Positions 1-6,434 of a stretch of 28,860 bases of DNA are shown in pieces. The notes under the pieces are model-generated. The model saw only the letters and a program-made list of their open reading frames with translations. It made no database searches and was not told the origin of the DNA. Position numbers and translations under genes: made by a program. This stretch comes from JBBIII01 sp037446575 (lineage in GTDB: Bacteria > Bacteroidota > Ignavibacteria > UBA10030), in assembly GCA_037446575.1 (NCBI GenBank), contig JBBIII010000024.1, forward strand, positions 1-28,860. The letters run 5' to 3'. Every line of letters begins with the position of its first letter. The stretch's first letter is position 1.

Positions 1-22
1 GGAAAGAATTGGTTAGATGCAC

Positions 23-64
23 ATTGAAGATTGTAGATTGATGATTGTAGATTGAAGTTTGAAA
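23..64. repeat. Heptamer tandem repeat (ATTGNNG)n
   Basis: Five consecutive 7-bp units read ATTGAAG, ATTGTAG, ATTGATG, ATTGTAG, ATTGAAG from 23 to 57, followed by a degenerate TTTGAAA unit. It lies in the intergenic tail downstream of the membrane-protein gene that ends at 124. The rest of 1-123 shows no gene and no clear terminator hairpin. Heptameric short tandem repeats are known in cyanobacteria and several other phyla; no function is visible here. Confidence 0.8.
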
Positions 65-123
65 AATTTAGAATTCGGGTTACAGATTAATTTATTAAAG
101 TATAAATGAAAAATGAATGCACC

Positions 124-639
124 TTATTTTTTCGGTTTGAATATTAGCGAAAGTCCCCAAAGAATTACTATAACTGGCCAATAAGTATAGACATAGTGTT
201 TCATTTCAAACCAATCAATTATATCCCACCACCATAAATAGTATAGTGTTCCATATCCACAAAAAAGAATTGCTGGTATCAACACTCCGAATCTACTCGG
301 TTCGTACATAAATAGAATCAAGAATGACAGTCCTAATGCAAGGGAAATTGTAGCAGGCACATCCCACGGTACGAATTCCACCAAAGCCAACCTGTGGGAT
401 ACCATCGCAACGCTGATAAAAAATAAAAGACTCCCCCAAAACACCATACCTCTTCTTCGCGTGATAAACGCTTGAATTACAGATGCAAATCCAGCCAATC
501 CCATGCAAATCCAGAAGATTGTTTTCCAACCATAATTCAGAAGATGTAATTTACTTAGGATAAGACCTACACCGATTAATATCAACAATATACCAAATAC
601 TGAAAATTCTCTTGAACGTTTTTGAATTGATGGTTCCAT
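124..639 (-). CDS. Small polytopic membrane protein, LiaI/LiaF-TM-like
   Basis: A 171-residue protein made almost wholly of hydrophobic segments, about six predicted membrane spans, with a basic N-terminus (KRSRE near residues 7-11) and a basic end (FKPKK). The spans are of the type seen in the LiaI-LiaF-like transmembrane region that often accompanies PspC proteins. It starts 12 bases after the stop of the double-PspC gene and has a GGGAG ribosome binding site about 6 bases ahead of ATG, so the two are probably cotranscribed. A role in sensing or buffering envelope stress together with the PspC protein is inferred from the neighbour only. No catalytic motif is seen. Confidence 0.7.
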   Translation of the reverse strand: MEPSIQKRSREFSVFGILLILIGVGLILSKLHLLNYGWKTIFWICMGLAGFASVIQAFITRRRGMVFWGSLLFFISVAMVSHRLALVEFVPWDVPATISLALGLSFLILFMYEPSRFGVLIPAILFCGYGTLYYLWWWDIIDWFEMKHYVYTYWPVIVILWGLSLIFKPKK

Positions 640-651
640 TATCGTCTCCCG

Positions 652-1350
652 TTACTTTTTCTGTTCCATATCAGCTTCTGGAATTACTAAATATAAAATG
701 AAATACAGAATCAATCCCATCCCTCCAGAAAGGAATGTGAATAAAACGTATGCAATTCTTACAATAGTTGGATCAATATCAAAATATTCACCTGCTCCTC
801 CACATATACCGAGAATTTTTTTATCTTTCACGGAACGATGCAATCTTTTTTGTCCCCCTTTTTTTTCACTCGTATTCGATGTTTGTGATTGTTCTTGATT
901 ATGCTCAACTGGTTCCTGTTTATTAGAAGGTGCATCAATAATTGTCCCTCTCCCCTTTTTGGTCAGGAAGTAGATTCCGATAACAATAAGTAGACTTGGA
1001 AAAATAAAATCTGAAGTTAGATGCCACCAGCGATGAAATGAAAGAATTCCGAGATTGTCAAGTAAGATGATTATTCCGACAGCGACAAATATTACACCAA
1101 ATATTCTTGCCGGTGCAAAATCTGATCGAACTTGTTCAGTTGCGATTCCAGATTCCACTGGTCGTTCAGGTATAAGAAAATAAGCTATTATATAAACTAA
1201 TATGCCTGAACCGCCAAGAAAGGTAATTAGAATCCATAAAAGACGAATTATTGTAACATCTACATTGAAATATTCCGAAAGCCCGCCGCAAATACCGGCT
1301 ATAATTTTATTTGTTCGGCTTCTATAAAGACGATTTTTTTGTTCTGGCAT
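652..1350 (-). CDS. Double PspC-domain membrane protein
   Basis: This 232-residue protein carries two PspC domains. The first (about residues 5-65) contains KIIAGICGGLSEYFNVD followed by a membrane span ending in the FLIPE motif. The second (about 170-228) contains KKILGICGGAGEYFDIDPT and ends LVIPEAD. Between them lie two more spans of LiaI-like type and a polar linker rich in Q, E and S. PspC domains belong to the phage-shock/envelope-stress family of inner-membrane proteins. I chose ATG at 1350 because AAAGGA lies about 9 bases ahead of it; the longer reading from 1386 adds 12 residues but has no visible ribosome binding site. It follows the frr terminator and precedes a small membrane protein, so it probably heads its own short operon. 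Confidence 0.85.
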   Translation of the reverse strand: MPEQKNRLYRSRTNKIIAGICGGLSEYFNVDVTIIRLLWILITFLGGSGILVYIIAYFLIPERPVESGIATEQVRSDFAPARIFGVIFVAVGIIILLDNLGILSFHRWWHLTSDFIFPSLLIVIGIYFLTKKGRGTIIDAPSNKQEPVEHNQEQSQTSNTSEKKGGQKRLHRSVKDKKILGICGGAGEYFDIDPTIVRIAYVLFTFLSGGMGLILYFILYLVIPEADMEQKK

Positions 1351-1418
1351 ATTAATGATCCTTTCTGACGATTTCTGCTTTTTCATACGAGAATCAAGTT
1401 ACAATGTTACATGAGCAC

Positions 1419-1456
1419 AAAAAAAATCCCGATACAATTAATATTGAATCGGGATT
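1419..1456 (-). terminator. Intrinsic terminator after frr
   Basis: The stem AATCCCGAT/ATCGGGATT (1425-1433 with 1448-1456) is extended by an inner CAAT/ATTG pairing and a TAAT loop. On the minus strand it is followed by a run of T. It lies 26 bases beyond the frr stop codon and separates frr from the PspC gene. Confidence 0.85.
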
Positions 1457-1482
1457 AAAAAAAGTTTCTTTTAAGGGATCAA

Positions 1483-2046
1483 TCAGACTTCCATAATTTC
1501 CTTTTCTTTAAGTGTAACTAAGCTATCAATATCCTTAATATATTTATCGGTAAGTTTTTGCGCTTCTTGTTCCCCTCTTTTACGTTCATCTTCCGGCATG
1601 TGATCGTTTTTTTCTGCTTTCTTCAAGTGTTCAATAGCATCACGCCGTACATTTCGTATAGCAACCTTGCCTTCTTCTGCAAACTTTTTTACTAGTTTTA
1701 CAAGTTCGCGTCGCCGCTCTTCATTCAAAGGCGGAATTGGAATTCTCAGCAAAGCGCCATCGCTTACAGGATTTAATCCTAAGTTTGCGGCTAATATCGC
1801 TTTATCAATAATAGAAAGAAGGTTTTTTTCCCAAGGTTGCACAGAAAGCGTGTGAACATCCGGTGTACTTATACTTGCAACTCTATTTAAGGGCGTTGGC
1901 GTTCCGTAATAATCAACTTTTATTCCGTCTAACAAAGCTGTAGTAGCTTTGCCAGTCCGAATTTTAACAAGCTCTTCCCTTACAACCTCTACAGCTTTCT
2001 TCATTTTGTCTTCAGCTTGCCGAAGTATATCTTTCGAGTTAGTCAT
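1483..2046 (-). CDS. frr: Ribosome recycling factor
   Basis: RRF works with EF-G to split the post-termination ribosome from mRNA in the cytoplasm. The 187-residue length matches the family (about 185). Family features are clear: the KMKKAVEVVREELVKIRTGKA helix near the start, the YYGTPTPLNRVASISTPD hinge and strand region near residues 46-65, the central NLGLNPVSDG segment, the RRRELVK helix, and the IRNVRRDA basic patch of domain I. Two ATG codons are possible. The one at 2046 has GGA six bases upstream; the one at 2052 lies directly against that GGA, so 2046 is preferred. It is the last gene of the ribosomal-protein/tsf/pyrH series and is followed by an intrinsic terminator. Confidence 0.97.
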   Translation of the reverse strand: MTNSKDILRQAEDKMKKAVEVVREELVKIRTGKATTALLDGIKVDYYGTPTPLNRVASISTPDVHTLSVQPWEKNLLSIIDKAILAANLGLNPVSDGALLRIPIPPLNEERRRELVKLVKKFAEEGKVAIRNVRRDAIEHLKKAEKNDHMPEDERKRGEQEAQKLTDKYIKDIDSLVTLKEKEIMEV

Positions 2047-2081
2047 AAGCATTCCATTTATTGTTGATAGGATGTATGTAA

Positions 2082-2813
2082 TTATTTTCGTTCTAAGATT
2101 TCGACCACTTTTGAACCAACAGATTCACCGCAGACAACGCGCTTCAAATTGCCTGAAATATTCATATTAAAAATGACAAGAGGCAGTTTATTTTCTTTCG
2201 ATAATGTAATAGCAGTTAAATCCATAATTCTTAGATTATTTCTTAATACATCTGAATACGATATTTCCGGTATATGTATTGCGGCGGAATTTATTTCTGG
2301 ATCTGAATCGTACACTCCATCGACGCGTGTTCCTTTGATTATTACATCAGCTTCAATTTCGATTGCACGTAAGACCGCCGCAGTATCAGTTGTAAAATAC
2401 GGATTTCCTGTTCCAGCCGCAAAGATCACAATACGCCCTTTTTCTAAATGGCGTATTGCGCGTCTTCGAATAAACGGTTCTGCAATTCTTTCCATATTTA
2501 TTGCTGTTAAACATCTTGTTTTTAATCCCTTACGCTCTAAGCTATTTTGCATTGCTAAGGCATTAATAACTGTGGCAAGCATACCCATATGGTCGCCCGT
2601 AACCTTATCTATGCCATCTGTCGAGTTTTCCATACCTCGGTAAATATTGCCTCCACCGATAACGATACCAACCTGAACGCCTAAATTAATAACAGAAGCA
2701 ATTTCTTCTGCATAACGGTTCACTACTTTCTGATCTATGCCGTAATCTTTGTCGCCCATAAGCGATTCGCCGCTCAGCTTAAGAAGAATTCTTTTGTATT
2801 TTAATTCTGCCAT
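2082..2813 (-). CDS. pyrH: UMP kinase
   Basis: PyrH phosphorylates UMP to UDP in the cytosol for pyrimidine nucleotide synthesis. The 243 residues match the hexameric bacterial family of the amino-acid-kinase fold. Visible motifs are KLSGESLMGDKDYGID near the N-terminus (phosphate binding), GIVIGGGNIYRG near residues 50-61, DHMGMLATVINALAMQ near 75-90, and GTGNPYFTTDTAAVLRAIE plus KGTRVDGVYDSDP further on. The start ATG at 2813 has GGGGA four to five bases upstream. An intrinsic terminator sits between tsf and this gene, only about 15 bases ahead of the start codon, so expression depends on readthrough or on a promoter inside the tsf end. Confidence 0.97.
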   Translation of the reverse strand: MAELKYKRILLKLSGESLMGDKDYGIDQKVVNRYAEEIASVINLGVQVGIVIGGGNIYRGMENSTDGIDKVTGDHMGMLATVINALAMQNSLERKGLKTRCLTAINMERIAEPFIRRRAIRHLEKGRIVIFAAGTGNPYFTTDTAAVLRAIEIEADVIIKGTRVDGVYDSDPEINSAAIHIPEISYSDVLRNNLRIMDLTAITLSKENKLPLVIFNMNISGNLKRVVCGESVGSKVVEILERK

Positions 2814-2827
2814 ATAATCCCCATATT

Positions 2828-2857
2828 AAAAAAAATCCCGAACACGTGTCGGGATTT
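2828..2857 (-). terminator. Intrinsic terminator between tsf and pyrH
   Basis: A perfect 9-bp stem AAATCCCGA/TCGGGATTT (2833-2841 with 2849-2857) with a 7-base loop is followed on the minus strand by eight T residues. The U-tract ends only about 15 bases ahead of the pyrH start codon. Confidence 0.88.
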
Positions 2858-2866
2858 AATTTTGAT

Positions 2867-3469
2867 TTAATTTGATTCACCAAGATGGAATCGGACAAAT
2901 CGGCGAACTGATACTTTTTCTCCGACCTTCGCGACTTCTTCATCAATAATATCTCTTATAGTTTTTCCAGAATCTTTAATAAAGCTTTGTTCAATCAGTA
3001 CTACTTCCTGATAGAATTTTTCCAACTTTCCTTGCGATATCTTTTCTGCAACCTGTTCAGGTTTACCTTCATTCTGAGCTTGAGTTTTATAAATTTCCAA
3101 TTCTTTGTTTAGTACCTCTTGTGGAATCTGTTCGCGTGTAACATATTGCGGAGTCATTGCCGTAATTTGCATTGCAATATCGTGTGCAAGCTGTTTGAAG
3201 CCCGGTGTTTTAGCTACAAAATCGGTTTCGCAATTTAATTCAACCATAGCGCCTATTCTACCGCCTGCATGGATATAAGATTCGATTACTCCTTGATTCG
3301 TTTCACGATCGGCGCGTTTAGCTGCAACAGCGGCTCCTTTTTTACGAAGGTACTCGATTGCTTCATCCATATTTCCTTTTGTTTCTTCCAGCGCGCGTTT
3401 GCAATCCATCATACCGGCTCCGGTTTTATCTCTTAATGCCTTTACAACTGAGCTACTAATTTCTGCCAT
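2867..3469 (-). CDS. tsf: Elongation factor Ts (short form)
   Basis: EF-Ts is the nucleotide exchange factor that reloads EF-Tu with GTP. Its N-terminal UBA-like module is plain (VKALRDKTGAGMMDCKRALEE from residue 9), followed by a helix with AIEYLRKKG and the Phe-bearing core ELNCETDFVAKTPGF near residues 77-92 that contacts EF-Tu. At 200 residues it is of the short Thermus type, without the duplicated core of the about 280-residue E. coli protein; the C-terminal region ends VRRFVRFHLGES. AAGGA lies seven bases ahead of ATG. It follows rpsB by 19 bases, as in most bacteria, and is followed by a strong terminator. Confidence 0.96.
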   Translation of the reverse strand: MAEISSSVVKALRDKTGAGMMDCKRALEETKGNMDEAIEYLRKKGAAVAAKRADRETNQGVIESYIHAGGRIGAMVELNCETDFVAKTPGFKQLAHDIAMQITAMTPQYVTREQIPQEVLNKELEIYKTQAQNEGKPEQVAEKISQGKLEKFYQEVVLIEQSFIKDSGKTIRDIIDEEVAKVGEKVSVRRFVRFHLGESN

Positions 3470-3488
3470 ATACTGTTCCTTCCATTAT

Positions 3489-4235
3489 TTACTTTTTTTC
3501 AGATGCTTCTACTTCGGCTTGTTCTTCTGCTTCGGCTTGTTGTTTTGCAGATGCGCGTTCAAATCCTTCAATTACAGCATCGGCAATTGTTTTTGTTATT
3601 AATTGAATTGACTTAAGCGCATCATCATTTGCCGGTATAGGATAATCAATTGGATCGGGATCTGTGTTAGTGTCAACTATTGCAACTACAGGAATTCCAA
3701 GCCGTTTGGCTTCCATCACGGCAATAGCTTCTTTCTTTATATCCACTACAAAAACTAAGCCCGGCAATCTAGACATTTCTACAACACCAGATAAAACAGA
3801 TTGAAGTTTATCGCGTTCACGTGTTAAAAATAGCCGTTCTTTTTTTGTAATGTTATCGAACGTGCCATCTGTTTCCATTTTTTCGATATTAGTAAGACGC
3901 TTAACACTTTTACGAATGGTGCTAAAATTTGTCAGCATACCGCCAAGCCAACGCTCTGTAACATAAAATGCACGACAACGCTGGGCATCTTCTTTTATAA
4001 CATCAGAAGCTTGCGGTTTTGTGCCTACAAACAACGGCTTCTTTCCGTCTGCCACAATATTCGAAACAGCATTACACGCCGCCTCTAACATTTCTTGCGT
4101 TTTTTTTAAATCAATTATATGAATCCCGTTGCGTTCCATAAAAATATATGGTTTCATTTTGGGATTCCATCGGCGAGTCAAGTGCCCAAAGTGGGTACCT
4201 GCTTGAAGCAATGCTTCTAGCGCTACACGCTCCAT
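3489..4235 (-). CDS. rpsB: 30S ribosomal protein S2
   Basis: S2 binds late to the head/body neck of the 30S subunit. The family opening (LLQAGTHFGHLTRRWNPKMKPYIF, about residues 10-33) is clear, as are RWLGGMLTNFSTIRKSVKRL near 117-136 and the core VVDIKKEAIAVMEAKRLGIPVVAIVDTNTDPD near 176-208. The 248 residues include an acidic, Ala/Glu/Lys-rich tail beyond residue 225 that is not conserved in the family. ATG at 4235 has AAAGGA about ten bases upstream. The 153-base gap before it (4236-4388) probably carries the leader and perhaps a promoter, but I could not assign either with confidence. Confidence 0.97.
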   Translation of the reverse strand: MERVALEALLQAGTHFGHLTRRWNPKMKPYIFMERNGIHIIDLKKTQEMLEAACNAVSNIVADGKKPLFVGTKPQASDVIKEDAQRCRAFYVTERWLGGMLTNFSTIRKSVKRLTNIEKMETDGTFDNITKKERLFLTRERDKLQSVLSGVVEMSRLPGLVFVVDIKKEAIAVMEAKRLGIPVVAIVDTNTDPDPIDYPIPANDDALKSIQLITKTIADAVIEGFERASAKQQAEAEEQAEVEASEKK

Positions 4236-4388
4236 ACTTAATATTTCCTTTCAGTTATTCTTCTATTCTCGTCATTTTCTTCCGGAATCCTTATGATCTT
4301 TTTCGTCGGGACACTGCCGGTTAAATCGGAGAATATGTTTAGTTTATTTGTTATAAGCAGTCGCAATTGCGCAAACCGCTTGTATAAA

Positions 4389-4775
4389 TTATCTCTTAGA
4401 AAATTGAAATCTTTTTCGGGCTTTTTTCTGACCGTATTTTTTACGTTCCACCATACGCGGGTCGCGTGTTAAAAGCCCGGCTTTACGCAAAGCTGAGCGA
4501 AAATCGTCATCTAACGTAACCAACGAGCGCGCAATTCCTAGTTGAACCGCACCTGCTTGCCCATTCGGGCCACCACCATCTACACGAACTTTTACATCAT
4601 AACGTCCTAATGTTTCGGTTACCTGAAATGGTTTTAAAATTTCTTCGCGTTGAATTGCAAGCGGAAAATATTTTTCAAATTCTTTTTCATTGACCAGTAT
4701 CTTACCTGATCCATCAATTATTTTCACACGGGCTATAGCATTTTTACGACGCCCTACTGCTATTCTATGTTGCAT
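4389..4775 (-). CDS. rpsI: 30S ribosomal protein S9
   Basis: S9 reaches with its tail into the ribosomal P site. The protein begins VGRRKNAIARVKI, contains GRYDVKVRVDGGGPNGQAGA near residues 58-77 and IARSLV near 82-87, and ends with the conserved GQKKARKRFQFSKR tail whose final Lys-Arg contacts P-site tRNA. Its 128 residues are normal. It starts 19 bases after rplM. The AAGGA upstream is about 12 bases from the ATG, longer than usual, and coincides with an ATG-TAA minimal reading frame in the spacer. Confidence 0.97.
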   Translation of the reverse strand: MQHRIAVGRRKNAIARVKIIDGSGKILVNEKEFEKYFPLAIQREEILKPFQVTETLGRYDVKVRVDGGGPNGQAGAVQLGIARSLVTLDDDFRSALRKAGLLTRDPRMVERKKYGQKKARKRFQFSKR

Positions 4776-4794
4776 ATCGAATTACATTCCTTCT

Positions 4795-5235
4795 TCAAAA
4801 AGATATTGATTGCGGTTGTTGTGCTTTATGCGGGTGTTCTGATCCGCGATATACTTTCAACTTCTTAAACATTTTTCTTCCCAAGCGATTATGCGGAAGC
4901 ATTCCTTTTACTGCATGCTCCATTACTTTTTCGGGATTGATTTTTAATAATTCTTTTACGGATTCAAAACGCGCACCGCTAGGATAACCTGTATTATGAT
5001 ACAACTCCTTCAATTCAGGACGCTTACCGGTCAGTTTTACTTTTTCTGCATTTATTACAACTACAAAATCTCCGAGATCATGATTTGGAGTAAACTCTGG
5101 TTTATGTTTTCCACGCAACATATGAGCGATCTTAGATGCAAGGCGTCCTAATGTTTTACCATTAGCATCGACTATATACCATTTTTGTTCAATCTCCGCC
5201 GGCTTAAGAAACCGTGTTTTCGGCGTTGTGTTCAC
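4795..5235 (-). CDS. rplM: 50S ribosomal protein L13
   Basis: L13 is an early-assembling 50S protein that binds 23S rRNA. The sequence shows KWYIVDANGKTLGRLAS near residues 18-34, HMLRGKHKPEF near 38-48, GDFVVVINAEKVKLTGK near 56-72, and the conserved MLPHNRLGRKMFKKLKVY near 112-129. The 146-residue length is normal. It starts with GTG at 5235, supported by AGGAGA about seven bases upstream. It lies 67 bases downstream of tRNA-Lys and just ahead of rpsI, the usual L13-S9 pair. A TATAGA/TATAGT-rich stretch in the spacer could hold a promoter, but no well-spaced -35 element was found. Confidence 0.97.
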   Translation of the reverse strand: MNTTPKTRFLKPAEIEQKWYIVDANGKTLGRLASKIAHMLRGKHKPEFTPNHDLGDFVVVINAEKVKLTGKRPELKELYHNTGYPSGARFESVKELLKINPEKVMEHAVKGMLPHNRLGRKMFKKLKVYRGSEHPHKAQQPQSISF

Positions 5236-5302
5236 TTTTTATCTCCTAAATTCTTTTTTCTAAAATCTATAAAATTTTTTATGACTATATTCTTACAACC
5301 AG

Positions 5303-5375
5303 TGCACCCACCAGGACTCGAACCTGGAACCCACTGATTAAGAGTCAGTTGCTCTACCAATTGAGCCATGGGTGC
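5303..5375 (-). tRNA. tRNA-Lys (anticodon CTT)
   Basis: On the minus strand the 7-bp acceptor stem GCACCCA/TGGGTGC closes a cloverleaf. The D arm is GCTCAATTGGTAGAGC, the anticodon arm ACTGA-CTCTTAA-TCAGT (CTT at positions 34-36), and the T arm CCAGG-TTCGAGT-CCTGG. The discriminator base is A and CCA is not encoded. The gene starts only four bases after the secG stop codon and lies 67 bases ahead of rplM, so it is probably processed from a longer secG transcript. Confidence 0.97.
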
Positions 5376-5379
5376 AAAT

Positions 5380-5715
5380 TTACTGATTTCCACCCGGAAC
5401 TGGCGCTATTGGCGCTTGTTGTGTCGGGGGCAAAGCTGTTGGAGGCACGCCCGACTGAATTACACTTTCCTTCATTTGCTCGCCACGAGGTAATAACCAT
5501 AAGTTTATTACAAGCGCTAGCACCAAGAATATTCCTGCAAGCCATTGCGTCAGTTTAATTAAGAAATCTGAAGTGCGTCTTACTCCAAACACTGTGCCTA
5601 TATTAGAACCGCCGAAACTTCCGGCTAATCCGCCGCCTTTGCTTGCCTGCATTAATACAACAAGTATTAGTACAATTGCAATTATGACTTCTATTGTAAT
5701 AGCTATAGTATACAT
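5380..5715 (-). CDS. secG: Preprotein translocase subunit SecG
   Basis: SecG is the small partner of SecYE in the inner-membrane translocon. The first span (about residues 4-22) is followed by the conserved loop VVLMQASKGGGLAGSFGG (near 19-36) and TVFGVRRTSDFLIKLT, then a second span (about 52-72). The tail beyond residue 80 is rich in Pro, Gln and Ala, as in many SecG proteins; 111 residues is normal. ATG at 5715 has AAGGA about eight bases upstream. A near-consensus promoter at 5773-5801 should drive it, but an intrinsic terminator lies between that promoter and the start codon. tRNA-Lys follows four bases after the stop. Confidence 0.95.
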   Translation of the reverse strand: MYTIAITIEVIIAIVLILVVLMQASKGGGLAGSFGGSNIGTVFGVRRTSDFLIKLTQWLAGIFLVLALVINLWLLPRGEQMKESVIQSGVPPTALPPTQQAPIAPVPGGNQ

Positions 5716-5734
5716 CTGTTTTAGTCCTTACACG

Positions 5735-5763
5735 AAAAAAAGCCCCACCTTCTGTGGGGTTTT
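5735..5763 (-). terminator. Intrinsic terminator after ribE, in the secG leader
   Basis: The stem CCCCAC/GTGGGG (5743-5748 with 5754-5759) has a 5-base loop. On the minus strand it is followed by C and seven T. It lies 63 bases past the ribE stop codon and 20 bases before the secG start codon, inside the transcript expected from the secG promoter. Confidence 0.88.
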
Positions 5764-5772
5764 ACGATTACA

Positions 5773-5801
5773 ATTATAGAAAAAAATGGCTCGAAATGCA
5801 A
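5773..5801 (-). promoter_or_regulatory. Candidate sigma-70-type promoter for secG
   Basis: On the minus strand a perfect TATAAT (5773-5778) lies 17 bases downstream of TTGCAT (5796-5801, 3 of 6 to TTGACA). The expected start point is near 5766, so the RNA would begin about six bases before the terminator hairpin. Sequence only; no mapping data. Confidence 0.6.
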
Positions 5802-5826
5802 GAAGGAAAATTAGACAATTTGGAAA

Positions 5827-6432
5827 TCATTTTAATTCAATCTTTCTTGTTTCGAAAAGACGTTCGATGTACTTGCCTAGTATATCAAACTCGAGATTTA
5901 CGCTATCGCCAGGCTTTAGTACTTTAAACGTAGTTACTTCTATAGTATGAGGAATTATAGAAACCGCAAATGAATCAGATTTAACTTCTGCCATAGTCAA
6001 ACTTACCCCGTTAACAGCAATTGAGCCGACAGGAACAAGATGATGCGCAAACTTCATTGGCGTTTTAATCCAATAAATCCAACTGCTTTCTAGCGTTTTC
6101 ATAGAGACTACTTTGCCAATTCCATCTACATGTCCAAGCACAAAATGACCACCAAGCCGATCCGACGGTAATAAAGGGCGCTCAAGATTAACTAAATCGC
6201 CAACTCGCAATTCGCCAAGCGTTGTTTTCTTCAATGTTTCCTCAACTGCCTGAACATCGAATGTTGTTTTTGTATTCCTTATTACAGTCAAGCAAACACC
6301 TTCAATTGCAATACTATGATCGATGCGGAGACTTTTTACAGTTTTTTTTCCAGCTATCGTAAAAATCACACTTCCGCTTTTTTTCTTAATTGCTTTGATT
6401 AATCCGGTTTCTTCAACTAACCCAGTGAACAT
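5827..6432 (-). CDS. ribE: Riboflavin synthase, alpha subunit
   Basis: This enzyme dismutates two molecules of 6,7-dimethyl-8-ribityllumazine to riboflavin. The start MFTGLVEETGLI is the family signature. Two lumazine-binding barrels are visible, residues 1 to about 90 (IEGVCLTVI, then ETLKKTTLGELRVGDLVNLERPL) and about 95-190 (GGHFVLGHVDGIGKV, then GSIAVNGVSLTMAEV and TTFKVLKPGDSVNLEFD). A C-terminal helix follows, KYIERLFETRK. Its 201 residues are normal. It starts two bases after ribD and ends its operon at a strong terminator. No FMN riboswitch is seen, because the rib genes lie inside a longer operon. Confidence 0.95.
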   Translation of the reverse strand: MFTGLVEETGLIKAIKKKSGSVIFTIAGKKTVKSLRIDHSIAIEGVCLTVIRNTKTTFDVQAVEETLKKTTLGELRVGDLVNLERPLLPSDRLGGHFVLGHVDGIGKVVSMKTLESSWIYWIKTPMKFAHHLVPVGSIAVNGVSLTMAEVKSDSFAVSIIPHTIEVTTFKVLKPGDSVNLEFDILGKYIERLFETRKIELK

Positions 6433-6434
6433 AT

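Noticed and set aside
2149..2643. 164-codon plus-strand frame opposite pyrH
   Set aside because: It lies wholly antisense to a clear UMP kinase, has no family motifs, and reflects codon use of the true gene.
4236..4388. Possible regulatory RNA ahead of rpsB
   Set aside because: The leader contains the palindrome CGCAATTGCG and some GC-rich patches, but no consistent fold or known S2-binding motif could be drawn by eye.
4776..4794. ATG-TAA minimal frame between rplM and rpsI
   Set aside because: The ATG lies directly against AAGGA with no spacer, so it is unlikely to be used for initiation.
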